NCBI GenBank assembly: GCA_964587525.1 | Contig: CAZPLZ010000082.1 | Span: forward strand, 1 to 14,448 | Length of the DNA: 14,448 nt | Source: CAZPLZ01 sp964587525 | GTDB lineage: Bacteria > Oederibacteriota > CAKKQC01 | Direction of reading: 5' to 3' | Made by a program: the position numbers and the translations under genes | Notes under the pieces: generated by a model | Told to the model about the DNA's origin: nothing | The model's database searches: none | Seen by the model: only the letters and a program-made list of their open reading frames with translations | In this document: positions 6,097 through 13,518 of the stretch, in pieces | Layout of the letters: each line of letters starts with the position of its first letter | How positions within the stretch are numbered: the stretch's first letter is position 1

Positions 6097-8433
6097 CTAC
6101 GGGCTATACGTTCTTGCCTCGCCGGTCTCCCGCCGCATAACGAGTACGCTTCCTGCCGCAACGTCTTTCCCGGTGTAGGTGAAGGCAGAATGCGAGAAAT
6201 TGGCAATGATCTCGACTTTGTCGTCGAACACCGTGCGCTGAACCAGGCGGTCCGCCGTCAGCCAGTCGAAGTCCGTCATCTGCGAGAATCCCAGCTCCCC
6301 GTGCAAAGGCGAAAAGAAAGCATAGTGCTTCGTGATTTCGGCGTGGCGCTGCTTGAACGACTTCAAGTTCAGGTGGTACATGGGTGGCACCATGTAGAGC
6401 AGCTCCGTCAGCGTAACCGTATCTATGACTCCGGAAAACTTGAACTTGCCCGCGGACCAGTGGTGCGTGGAGACGACCGAGTCGTGGAAAACGATCTCGT
6501 AGAGCGGGAGCCGGAAACGCGGGTCGAAGTAGAGGCGACGGAATTTTTCCTTGATGGGCACCTGCTTGAGAAACACGTCCGGGCCATCCGGCGGATACCA
6601 GGCACCCAGGTAGTACTTAGACTTCCTGTTCTTCAAATCGGGGTCGCCCCAGCCAAATGGTGGCGTGACGACCCCTTCGGCTACGTGAATCACCGGGGCA
6701 GCGTAGGAGCTGCCCCCTTCGGAACCGATAACCAGGCGGTGCCGGTCGCGGATCCAGGCCATCCGGTCGTTCCGCGCCTCGACGCTATCGGCTTGCGTGG
6801 CGGGGTGCAGGGGTGAATAGTCGTCGCAAACCTCGCCGTAGGCGTCGCAATCAATGAAGTAATAGTTGAAAGGAACCGCAGCCAGAACACGGTTCACCCG
6901 GCGCTCGACGTAGGGGCGGGCCGCGATCGGACTGAGCCTGTACCCCCGCTTCTTGAATCCCCTTACCTTCTTTCCGTTTCTCCGGACGACCGCACCGGTC
7001 TCGTAGAGCTGCCGGTCAAACTGGGCCGTCTCCCAGCTTGCGTCCGTCCCCTTGAGGGAAGGATTGTGAACGCTGTGGTAGGAATCATACGTACCGAATA
7101 GATAGTCCAGCTCGTCCGCTTTCCGGGCCACCTCGGGGCGCCGCATCGCGCCTCGCCAGCCTCCGAGACAGAGCCGCATCCGGTCCAGTCCAGCCGAGCG
7201 CAATACCCGGAGCATTTTCACTGATACGCCGTCACCCCATTCATCAACTTCAACGGTGAATTCGGGGTATGCCGCGCGCAGCAGGTGCGCGTTCAAGAGG
7301 CAGAGCTCTTCTTTGGACAAGGTCTTCTGCCCGCGTGATAGAAGCTCTCTGGCTTCACCAGGCAGCGTAATTCCACTCCAGCTTTCCGGTTCGTAGAAAT
7401 CCTGCCTTTCCAGGAGACCCGATAGTGCTTCCGCCACCTGGTTCTTAAGGTAGTCGTACGGCCACTTCAGGCCGGCCAGTTTCTCGACCTCGGCCCAGCG
7501 CCGCGGGTTGAGCAGGCGCTTGATCCTCTTTCCCGGTGATGGACCACCTCCCCGGGCCTGCCGGATGAGTTCTTGGCAGAAGGGCTTCCATTTACGGGCG
7601 GGCACGTCATGACGGGTGAACAGGCCGTCTCCCCACAGGTACGCGTGGGGTGCTCCCAGCAGCCGTCTTACCTTGGGGGTTGTGCGCGCTTTCCGGTCCA
7701 TGCTGACGAACTCGCCACGATCTTTCAGCCATTTGCGGAAGCGCCGGGCGGCCGCCACCGGGTCATCGCCCCGCGAGATCGAGACCACGAACCTGCACTC
7801 CCGGGAGGATCGGTTGTCCATGAATTCGTGCCGGAAACTCAGCCGCACTCTCCCACCGTTCCTGTGAAATCGAATGCTGTTGTTGTAGGGGTTCGTGACA
7901 ATGTACGTGATGGTGTAGGCCGGACGGTAGATACCCCAGAAGGGCATGCCCAGACCCTCCAGCGTGTCCCAGTCTCCGTAACCCACCAGGTAATCAATCC
8001 ACTTGCGGTCGTTGAAAGGCACAAAGCATCCCTCGCGGCGGGGCCAGATCAAGCCGGTTGTGCCCTGTCCGCTTGTCACCACCGGCCAGGTGAAGCTGCC
8101 CGGCCCGGCCGCGAGAATGACGAAGGCGAACTCGTCATCCTTCAGCTCCGCCCTGAAGACAAGGCCGCTGCCGGGATGCTTCCATGTGGCCCGGTTTTTT
8201 CCACGCTCGACCTCCGCGACCGGCACGGCTTCCTGTCCGGCGGAAATCCACACGCCGTCCAGACCGTTCGGAACACCGAAAAAGGCCAGGGTGCCGGGGT
8301 CGATCTGTATGCGCCACGCGGTGCTCTCGAGCACGATAGGATGTTTTTCCGCGAAGACGGCGTTTGATGGAAATAGCGCGGATGTCAGAATTGCCGTAAG
8401 GGCGAGTGCGATGTGACGAGTTCTTTCAGTCAT
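6097..8433 (-). CDS. Exported glycoside hydrolase related to the GH101/GH129 group
   Basis: A large (778-residue) exported protein. It starts MTERTRHIALALTAILTSAL and ends its Sec signal at NAVFA, with cleavage expected after residue 28. A beta-sandwich-like N-terminal region comes first, then a catalytic barrel. Within the barrel YYFIDCDAYGE contains Asp528, followed by DYSPLHPATQADSVEARNDR and GSEGGSSY with Glu572. This arrangement resembles endo/exo-alpha-N-acetylgalactosaminidases of GH101/GH129, in which an Asp is the nucleophile and a Glu some 30-45 residues later is the acid/base. By that analogy Asp528 and Glu572 are the likely pair. The C-terminal segment is beta-rich (VEIIANFSHSAFTYTGKDV). 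Mucin-type O-glycans are the classic substrate of those families, but divergence is high and specificity is open. An ATG at 8460 would add nine residues, but its AGGAG is only two bases away. The gene is divergent from the GH51 gene. Confidence 0.65.
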   Translation of the reverse strand: MTERTRHIALALTAILTSALFPSNAVFAEKHPIVLESTAWRIQIDPGTLAFFGVPNGLDGVWISAGQEAVPVAEVERGKNRATWKHPGSGLVFRAELKDDEFAFVILAAGPGSFTWPVVTSGQGTTGLIWPRREGCFVPFNDRKWIDYLVGYGDWDTLEGLGMPFWGIYRPAYTITYIVTNPYNNSIRFHRNGGRVRLSFRHEFMDNRSSRECRFVVSISRGDDPVAAARRFRKWLKDRGEFVSMDRKARTTPKVRRLLGAPHAYLWGDGLFTRHDVPARKWKPFCQELIRQARGGGPSPGKRIKRLLNPRRWAEVEKLAGLKWPYDYLKNQVAEALSGLLERQDFYEPESWSGITLPGEARELLSRGQKTLSKEELCLLNAHLLRAAYPEFTVEVDEWGDGVSVKMLRVLRSAGLDRMRLCLGGWRGAMRRPEVARKADELDYLFGTYDSYHSVHNPSLKGTDASWETAQFDRQLYETGAVVRRNGKKVRGFKKRGYRLSPIAARPYVERRVNRVLAAVPFNYYFIDCDAYGEVCDDYSPLHPATQADSVEARNDRMAWIRDRHRLVIGSEGGSSYAAPVIHVAEGVVTPPFGWGDPDLKNRKSKYYLGAWYPPDGPDVFLKQVPIKEKFRRLYFDPRFRLPLYEIVFHDSVVSTHHWSAGKFKFSGVIDTVTLTELLYMVPPMYHLNLKSFKQRHAEITKHYAFFSPLHGELGFSQMTDFDWLTADRLVQRTVFDDKVEIIANFSHSAFTYTGKDVAAGSVLVMRRETGEARTYSP

Positions 8434-8458
8434 TTGAGGGCCGCTCTCAGCATGATAC

Positions 8459-8478
8459 ATATCTCCTAAAGGAGATAT
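8459..8478. promoter_or_regulatory. Inverted repeat in the divergent glycosidase control region
   Basis: ATATCTCCT, two bases, then AGGAGATAT: nine-base arms with a two-base spacer. It lies between the starts of the GH129-like gene (minus) and the GH51 gene (plus), and its minus-strand arm contains AGGAG just before the upstream ATG at 8460. It could be an operator for a dimeric repressor or an RNA hairpin hiding a ribosome site. A TATAAA at 8508-8513 could be the GH51 -10 box, but no good -35 is seen. Function is inferred only. Confidence 0.4.
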
Positions 8479-8527
8479 CGGACCCCAGGAACACGACTCG
8501 AGAAAGTTATAAAATGTGGTACGAATT

Positions 8528-8534
8528 AGGAGGT
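8528..8534 (+). promoter_or_regulatory. Ribosome binding site deciding the GTG start of the GH51 gene
   Basis: AGGAGGT ten bases before GTG TCA ACG. It is the only strong Shine-Dalgarno sequence near the start of the conserved protein, which supports the GTG at 8545. Confidence 0.6.
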
Positions 8535-8544
8535 CAGGGCAAGG

Positions 8545-10710
8545 GTGTCAACGAACTTTACATATCTCGAACATACTCCCCAGGGCGATACGTCCCGGGC
8601 GTCGCTGGCCATTGACGCAAGCGCGTGTGCCCCGCACCGGGTCCCCCCGTATCTCTACGGGAAGTTCTGCGAACATCTCGGTTCCAACATCTATAACGGG
8701 ATGGAAGCCCAGATCCTGCACAATCCCACGTTCGGGAAATGGTCGTTCGTCTCAGGCACCGATTTGGTCAATGGTGGGGTGCTGGTGGACGCTTCGCTAG
8801 AGACCGTCAAGTGGTATGCGAACAGGTCGGCGGAGCGCAAAGGGTGGGTTAGCCCCGAGGCGGTCATGGAGAGCTATCAAAGCGGCCTGGCGTTCGGATG
8901 GATTCGTCTGGGCTCCAAAGAGAATGTCCGCTTCAGTCCGGACACGGGCCCGCGTAATAACCGCGCTCAGCGGGTTGAGGTGCTGCGCAGTGACGGGAAC
9001 GTTCCTCAGGGGTTGGCTCAGGACACGTATCTGCCTCTTCACCGTACCAACGGTTATGAATTCACGCTGCTCGCCCGTGCCGTCGACCCGGTTGACATAA
9101 AAATATCCATCGCGTCATTAGATCGACGCGGAATGGTCGGAAAAACTCTTGCCCAGGTGAGTATTTCCCTAGGGCCCAAGCGTCAAACGTACACAGGCAA
9201 GCTTCGCATTGCTGACGACCTCCCGGCGGATGGGATCTATCGCGTGGCCATCACGGCGGATGGGCCTGCTCATCTTGTGATTGAACGCCTGCTGCTGTAT
9301 CCGGATGACCACATCGGGGGCGCGGATCCGGATGTGATCCGCTTCTTAAGAGAGGCGAAGCTGCCGCTGCTACGCTGGCCAGGGGGGAATTTCGTAAGCG
9401 GCTACCGGTGGGAGGACGGCATCGGCCCCCGGGATGAGCGGCCCACGGTGATGAATCCCGCTTGGGACGGGCTGGAATATCATCTATTTGGCACGGCCGA
9501 GTTTATCGCCTTTTGTAGGGCGGTGGGGTGTGAACCGATGATCTGCATCAACGCCGGAGACGGCACCCCGGAGGAGGCTACCCGCTGGGTGGAGTACTGC
9601 AACGGCAGGCCTGAAACCCCGATGGGCAAGCGGCGCATCGATCATGGGTTTCCGGAGCCGTTCGGCGTCAAGATCTGGGAGATCGGCAACGAGCTGTGGT
9701 TCAGCCACCAGGTGGGATGGACTACGGCAGGCGGGTACGTCGATCGCTATCTGCGCTACCGGGAAGCGATGCTCGCGGTGGATCCGTCGCTGCGTATCAT
9801 CGCCATGGGCGATCAGGTGACGGGCGCCGGTGGCGAATGGAATGAGCGGCTGGTCAAAGAAACGCACGGTTCGGCCCAGTGCATCAGCGATCACATCCTG
9901 GCCGACGTGCATGTCGACCAACACACCGATCCCGTCGAACTGTTCCATGCTTACATGGGCGAAGCGTCGTTCCTGGGTGGGATGTATCGAGGGTTGGAGA
10001 AGAGCATGCTGGAGGCTGGCATCCAGCAGCCCCGGCTGGCGATTACCGAGCTACAGATGTTCTCGCACTTCAGGGGGGAAGTCTCAAGCGGAGCGAAGAT
10101 GACCCCTGAAACCATGCCTTCCCAGGCCACGATCTCCGAGGCGCTCTACACGACCACCATCATTCATGAGTGCATCAGGCTGGGTGAATTTTCGGAGATG
10201 GTGACCCATTCGGCCACCGTGAACCACGGCGCCGGACTCAACAAGCGGCAGGAGCGGGTCTGGGCGGATCCCTGCCATTACGCGCACGCGATGGGGATTG
10301 CCCTGGCGGGCGGAAATCCGGTCAAGGTGCGCCTGGCATGCGGGACATTTTCGACGAAGACCGAATTCCGGAAGAGTCGCCTGCCGGCGGTGAACAATAT
10401 CCCGGTCCTGGACGTGGTCGGGGTTCTGGAAGTGGGTGGCCAATCGTTGATCGTCATGCTCGTTCATCGCTGCGCCACGTGCGGCCCCATTGCTCTTTCG
10501 ATCGAGCTGGGAGACTTCTCTGCTGCGCCATTGGCTGATGTACTAACGCTCGCTGGCGAGTCCATGCACGACCGGAACTCTCTGACTGAACCGGCGCGCG
10601 TGGTGCCCCGCGCGTCAATCCTTCAAGTAAAAGGGTCGAAAGCTGAGCTTACGTTGCCTGCGTTTTCCCTGACCCGCCTGACGTTTAAGGCAGAGAGGAG
10701 AGGGACATAG
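8545..10710 (+). CDS. GH51 alpha-L-arabinofuranosidase
   Basis: A 721-residue enzyme of glycoside hydrolase family 51, which releases terminal arabinofuranose from arabinoxylan, arabinan or related oligosaccharides. LYGKFCEHLGSNIYNGM (38-53) is the conserved opening. Residues roughly 85-250 form an inserted beta-sandwich resembling a carbohydrate-binding module. The barrel resumes at LRWPGGNFVSGYRWEDGIGP (276-295). The acid/base is Glu383 in WEIGNELWF and the nucleophile Glu502 in LAITELQMF. A C-terminal beta domain ends LPAFSLTRLTFKAERRGT. There is no signal peptide, so it acts on imported oligosaccharides in the cytoplasm. The start is a GTG with a good ribosome site. The TAG stop and the preceding codons lie in the left repeat of the adjacent transposable element, so the last few residues are probably not native. 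The conserved domain is otherwise complete. Confidence 0.92.
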   Translation: MSTNFTYLEHTPQGDTSRASLAIDASACAPHRVPPYLYGKFCEHLGSNIYNGMEAQILHNPTFGKWSFVSGTDLVNGGVLVDASLETVKWYANRSAERKGWVSPEAVMESYQSGLAFGWIRLGSKENVRFSPDTGPRNNRAQRVEVLRSDGNVPQGLAQDTYLPLHRTNGYEFTLLARAVDPVDIKISIASLDRRGMVGKTLAQVSISLGPKRQTYTGKLRIADDLPADGIYRVAITADGPAHLVIERLLLYPDDHIGGADPDVIRFLREAKLPLLRWPGGNFVSGYRWEDGIGPRDERPTVMNPAWDGLEYHLFGTAEFIAFCRAVGCEPMICINAGDGTPEEATRWVEYCNGRPETPMGKRRIDHGFPEPFGVKIWEIGNELWFSHQVGWTTAGGYVDRYLRYREAMLAVDPSLRIIAMGDQVTGAGGEWNERLVKETHGSAQCISDHILADVHVDQHTDPVELFHAYMGEASFLGGMYRGLEKSMLEAGIQQPRLAITELQMFSHFRGEVSSGAKMTPETMPSQATISEALYTTTIIHECIRLGEFSEMVTHSATVNHGAGLNKRQERVWADPCHYAHAMGIALAGGNPVKVRLACGTFSTKTEFRKSRLPAVNNIPVLDVVGVLEVGGQSLIVMLVHRCATCGPIALSIELGDFSAAPLADVLTLAGESMHDRNSLTEPARVVPRASILQVKGSKAELTLPAFSLTRLTFKAERRGT

Positions 10711-10725
10711 TTTGTATATTAATAT
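10702..10725 (+). repeat. Left terminal inverted repeat of the Y1 element
   Basis: GGGACATAG followed by TTTGTATATTAATAT. It matches the right end in inverted orientation at most positions. The TAG at 10708-10710 is the GH51 stop codon. Confidence 0.6.
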
Positions 10726-10727
10726 CC

Positions 10728-11738
10728 TCACTTCTCATCGAGCGACAGCTTCTCCTTGCGCGCGATGTCGCGGCCGCGTCGAGCATTCAACGAAACCGCC
10801 GGATTGCTGATGCCAAGATGGTTCCCTACCTCAACGCCAGAATATCCCAACTCCCTCACCGCCCAGAAACACACCAGCGCACGCGCCCTGCACTCTCGCG
10901 GCGTTCTGCCCTTCCCTCGCGCCAGGTCTGGCGTCAAACCGGCCTCCTCAGCCCCCCGCTTGGTGATCGATGCGAGATCCCATCCTCTTCGCCTAAGGCG
11001 ACTTTGCCTGCGCTCGACCTTCTCAGCCTCCGCAAGCATCTCAGCCACAAACTCGCCACTGCCAAGAATCCGTTCGTCTCCAGCCAAGCGACCGTTGGTC
11101 TTCTTCCCAGCTCTCACATACTCAATCATGCCTCCCATACTCCGTAGGACTCCCCCTCCCTCAAACTCCTTTCGATGTCCCTGCGACAACCCCTCGCTCA
11201 GGAATTCCCAGTACCTCCTCCGTGCCTGCCGCACGCCCCTTCCGAACCCACCCAACACACTATCGGTGTCTTGCCATTCGCATCGACGAACACCCATCAG
11301 TGCGCCATGACCACTCCATTCATACCGAAGCAAGTCCTTCATAGTTCTGGCCAGCCCAGCCCTAACCGGATTCAAGTGTATGTATCGCACCAGCTCCAGG
11401 AAGTATGGTTCCTCCTCGCAGATGATCGACTTGAAGCGGTTCTGAAATAGGTGACCGCTCCTCTTGTTGTGGCGATTGTAATAACCCGCGTACCACGTCA
11501 ACACACGTTGCATTACACGCCCAAGTGGATCCTGTCCCGTGCGTACGAAAAGGTGAAAGTGGTTGGGCATGAGGACCCATCCGTAACACGAAGTCTTGGT
11601 TTCCAGAAGTATCCTGCCAAGGCGCTCCAGGAAGACCTGGTAGTCGGACGTCCCCTTGAAGATTCTTCCTCGCTCGATCCCACGCTGAATCACATGATGA
11701 AGAACTCCTGGTGCGTCGATTCTTCCTTGCCGAGGCAT
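10728..11738 (-). CDS. Y1 (HUH) transposase, IS200-like/REP-associated type, with DnaA-like C-terminal domain
   Basis: A 336-residue protein from the ATG at 11738, opening MPRQGRIDAPGVLHHVIQRG as is usual for this family. An in-frame TTG at 11759 would add seven residues. The HUH motif is His60-Phe-His62 in MPNHFHLFVRT, and the probable catalytic tyrosine is Tyr119 in RYIHLNPVRAGL. These enzymes cut and rejoin single-stranded DNA at hairpin-marked ends. After a basic linker, residues about 248-328 form a helix-turn-helix domain (ALVCFWAVRELGYSGVEVG, then HLGISNPAVSLNARRG) like the DNA-binding domain of DnaA. This makes the protein about twice the length of a minimal IS200 transposase. No break is seen, so it may be active. 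Its TGA is 17 bases from the convergent GH51 stop. Confidence 0.9.
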   Translation of the reverse strand: MPRQGRIDAPGVLHHVIQRGIERGRIFKGTSDYQVFLERLGRILLETKTSCYGWVLMPNHFHLFVRTGQDPLGRVMQRVLTWYAGYYNRHNKRSGHLFQNRFKSIICEEEPYFLELVRYIHLNPVRAGLARTMKDLLRYEWSGHGALMGVRRCEWQDTDSVLGGFGRGVRQARRRYWEFLSEGLSQGHRKEFEGGGVLRSMGGMIEYVRAGKKTNGRLAGDERILGSGEFVAEMLAEAEKVERRQSRLRRRGWDLASITKRGAEEAGLTPDLARGKGRTPRECRARALVCFWAVRELGYSGVEVGNHLGISNPAVSLNARRGRDIARKEKLSLDEK

Positions 11739-11773
11739 AGCCCATTGTCGACGAGCCAACGGAGGATTTCAAG

Positions 11774-11802
11774 AATATCTTAATATGTAAACTACGTCCC
11801 CC
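11774..11802 (-). repeat. Right terminal inverted repeat of the Y1 element
   Basis: Read inward on the minus strand: GGGGGACGTAG, TTTAC, ATATTAAGATATT. It pairs with the left repeat at 10702-10725. The TAG at 11792-11794 is the stop of the GH5 gene. Confidence 0.6.
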
Positions 11803-13015
11803 TTTCCACTTGATCACCCATAGGGTCCACAAGGGCTTGCAGGTATCGCCGATTCAACTGTAGATTCTTTGTCTCCATGTGCTGGAAGTATCTCAGAATC
11901 TGCCTCTTCGACGCCTTATAGACATCGACATGCGTCCTCCATCGTTCCTCGTTGCGGTAAATCCCCCATAACGATGGGGTGTTCCCCGCTTCGATCTTCT
12001 TGTACGTCCATGGCGACCAGGCCCAGCCGTACTGTTCAAAAGCTTTCACGTAACGCCTGACGGAGCCTATCCCCCACTGCGGATTGATCGTGTTAAACTC
12101 CCCGACGTACAGCGGCACGCCGAAGATCATCTGCTGCCTGCGCCAGCGCCGCACCGTCTCGCTTGCGAACTTCTCATGCGGCTCGTCACTGCGTGCGTCG
12201 AACAAATAAAAGTGCACCGAGTAAGCCACGTCCCCCCAGTTGTACTTGTCCGGATGAGGCATCGTTTCGAGGCCATGCAGCCCGTCTTCCATGATGATCA
12301 GGTGGCGCGAATCCACCTGACGAATGGCCCGATAGATCCGGTCATGCAGTCCAGCGATCTGCTCAGGAGTTCCGCCGTTCGGTTCGTTCAACAGGTTGTA
12401 ACCCAGCACGGTTGGTTCGTCTTGGTACCTGGCCGCGATTTCGCGCCAGAGCATGACGGTGCGGTCCTGAAACTGCTTTCTCTTGAATAGCTCGTTACGA
12501 CCGGCGACCCCGGAGTGGTCCCACGGGTTCTGACTCCCGGGAGCCCCGTGCATATCCAGGATCACCCACAGGCCGTGCTCCTTACCCCAAGCCACCGCCT
12601 TGTCCAGGTATCTCCACCCCTTTGAATCGATCAAATGTGGTTTCTTGTCGTGATTGAACCATTCGTGCCAAAAGTTGACCCGGACGAAATTAAATCCAGC
12701 CTTTTTAATACGCGCAAAATCATCTCCGTTCACCCACCGGTCATGGTACGCACGCTGTAGTCTTTTGACTCCCTTTGACCCGAATCGCTTTTCCAGAATT
12801 CGCCACAACGCCCGCTCGTCAGGGATATGCTTTGATTCTGGCAGGTCACGGTTCAACTCGATAATCCATCCTTCGATGATGAGCCATCCGCCCAAGTTGA
12901 TCCCGCGCAAGGTGACCGGCCTTTCGTCCTCCACCACGAGCCCGGTGCGGGACGCTTTGACCCAGGACCTGCCCGGGCTCACCCCTGAATCCTCTTTAGG
13001 CAGCGGCATTACCAT
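11792..13015 (-). CDS. GH5-type glycoside hydrolase (cellulase-like)
   Basis: About 407 residues from the ATG at 13015, with the family 5 (clan A) barrel pattern. LRGINLGGWLIIEGWI opens the fold and Arg112 lies in FNFVRVNFWHEW. His156 is in LDMHGAPGSQNPWDHSG, the acid/base Glu211 in NLLNEPNGG, HFY follows YSV, the nucleophile Glu306 is in LYVGEFNTINP and Trp336 in WSPWTYK. Such enzymes cleave beta-1,4 or beta-1,3 glucans or related glycosides, and the subfamily cannot be set by eye. No signal peptide is visible, so it is either cytoplasmic or its true start is misjudged. A GTG at 13051 would add 12 residues, and no start has a good ribosome site. The C-terminus (after VDPMGDQVE) ends in RGT and a TAG supplied by the right repeat of the transposable element, so the native tail may be lost. 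Confidence 0.85.
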   Translation of the reverse strand: MVMPLPKEDSGVSPGRSWVKASRTGLVVEDERPVTLRGINLGGWLIIEGWIIELNRDLPESKHIPDERALWRILEKRFGSKGVKRLQRAYHDRWVNGDDFARIKKAGFNFVRVNFWHEWFNHDKKPHLIDSKGWRYLDKAVAWGKEHGLWVILDMHGAPGSQNPWDHSGVAGRNELFKRKQFQDRTVMLWREIAARYQDEPTVLGYNLLNEPNGGTPEQIAGLHDRIYRAIRQVDSRHLIIMEDGLHGLETMPHPDKYNWGDVAYSVHFYLFDARSDEPHEKFASETVRRWRRQQMIFGVPLYVGEFNTINPQWGIGSVRRYVKAFEQYGWAWSPWTYKKIEAGNTPSLWGIYRNEERWRTHVDVYKASKRQILRYFQHMETKNLQLNRRYLQALVDPMGDQVERGT

Positions 13016-13100
13016 TCCAATATATGATTTTCGCTCAATAACACGGCGCACACAAAACAGCCAAATTTTCCGCTAAGATGATCATATTGCGCAAGCACAC

Positions 13101-13106
13101 AGGAGG
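13101..13106 (+). promoter_or_regulatory. Ribosome binding site of the DoxX-family gene
   Basis: AGGAGG nine bases before the ATG at 13116, in the short divergent space between the GH5 and DoxX genes. TAAGAT at 13074-13079 could be a -10 element, but no -35 partner is clear. Confidence 0.5.
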
Positions 13107-13115
13107 AGACAAAAC

Positions 13116-13508
13116 ATGAAGAACATCCCTTTGATCGGACGTATTCTGTACAGTTTGATTCTCGTCATGGGGGGCATCAATCACTTCGTTCAGCATTCCA
13201 ATATGACCGGTTATGTAGCGTACAAAGGAGTACCCATGCCCGGGCTCGCGGTGGCCGTCGCAGGAGTCCTGGCCTTAGCGGGTGGTCTCAGTGTTCTTCT
13301 TGGCTACAAGGCTAAGCTTGGAGCTTGGCTCATCATATTGTTCTTGATACCCGTGACATTCATAATGCACAACTTCTGGGCGGTCACTGATCCTGTCGCA
13401 CAACAAGCGGAGATGGCCCAATTTATGAAAAATATTTCCATGATTGGTGGCGCGCTAATTATTGCCTATTTTGGTAGTGGCCCCAGAAGTTTAGATAAAG
13501 GAAAGTAA
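13116..13508 (+). CDS. DoxX family inner-membrane protein
   Basis: A 130-residue protein with four hydrophobic segments at roughly 7-23, 42-64, 67-87 and 104-121, the layout of DoxX/DoxD-like small membrane proteins. Features typical of the family are GRILYSLILVMGGINHF in the first helix, PGLAVAVAGVLALAGGLSVL in the second and TFIMHNFWAV at the end of the third. DoxX proteins have been linked to quinone or thiol redox and oxidative stress, but most have no proven role. AGGAGG nine bases upstream supports the start. The next gene begins ten bases after its stop on the same strand, so the two are likely cotranscribed. It is divergent from the GH5 gene with a short gap, so promoters for both must overlap there. 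Confidence 0.85.
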   Translation: MKNIPLIGRILYSLILVMGGINHFVQHSNMTGYVAYKGVPMPGLAVAVAGVLALAGGLSVLLGYKAKLGAWLIILFLIPVTFIMHNFWAVTDPVAQQAEMAQFMKNISMIGGALIIAYFGSGPRSLDKGK

Positions 13509-13518
13509 TCGATAATCC

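Larger units (their letters stand above)
10702..11802. mobile_element. IS200-like Y1 transposase element with imperfect terminal inverted repeats
   Basis: About 1.1 kb containing one transposase gene. The ends are imperfect inverted repeats. The left reads GGGACATAGTTTGTATATTA into the element; the right, read inward on the minus strand, has GGGGGACGTAGTTTACATAT. Both then run into AT-rich near-palindromes (ATATTAATAT and ATATTAAGATAT) that could form the single-strand hairpins used by HUH transposases. Exact tips are uncertain because this class makes no target duplication. The element separates two convergent glycosidase genes and carries the stop codons of both. A remnant with a similar end lies at 6050-6078. 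Confidence 0.65.

Noticed and set aside
7573..8367. Plus-strand open frame opposite the N-terminal part of the GH129-like gene
   Set aside because: No motif or ribosome site; the minus-strand protein has a signal peptide and a continuous domain here.
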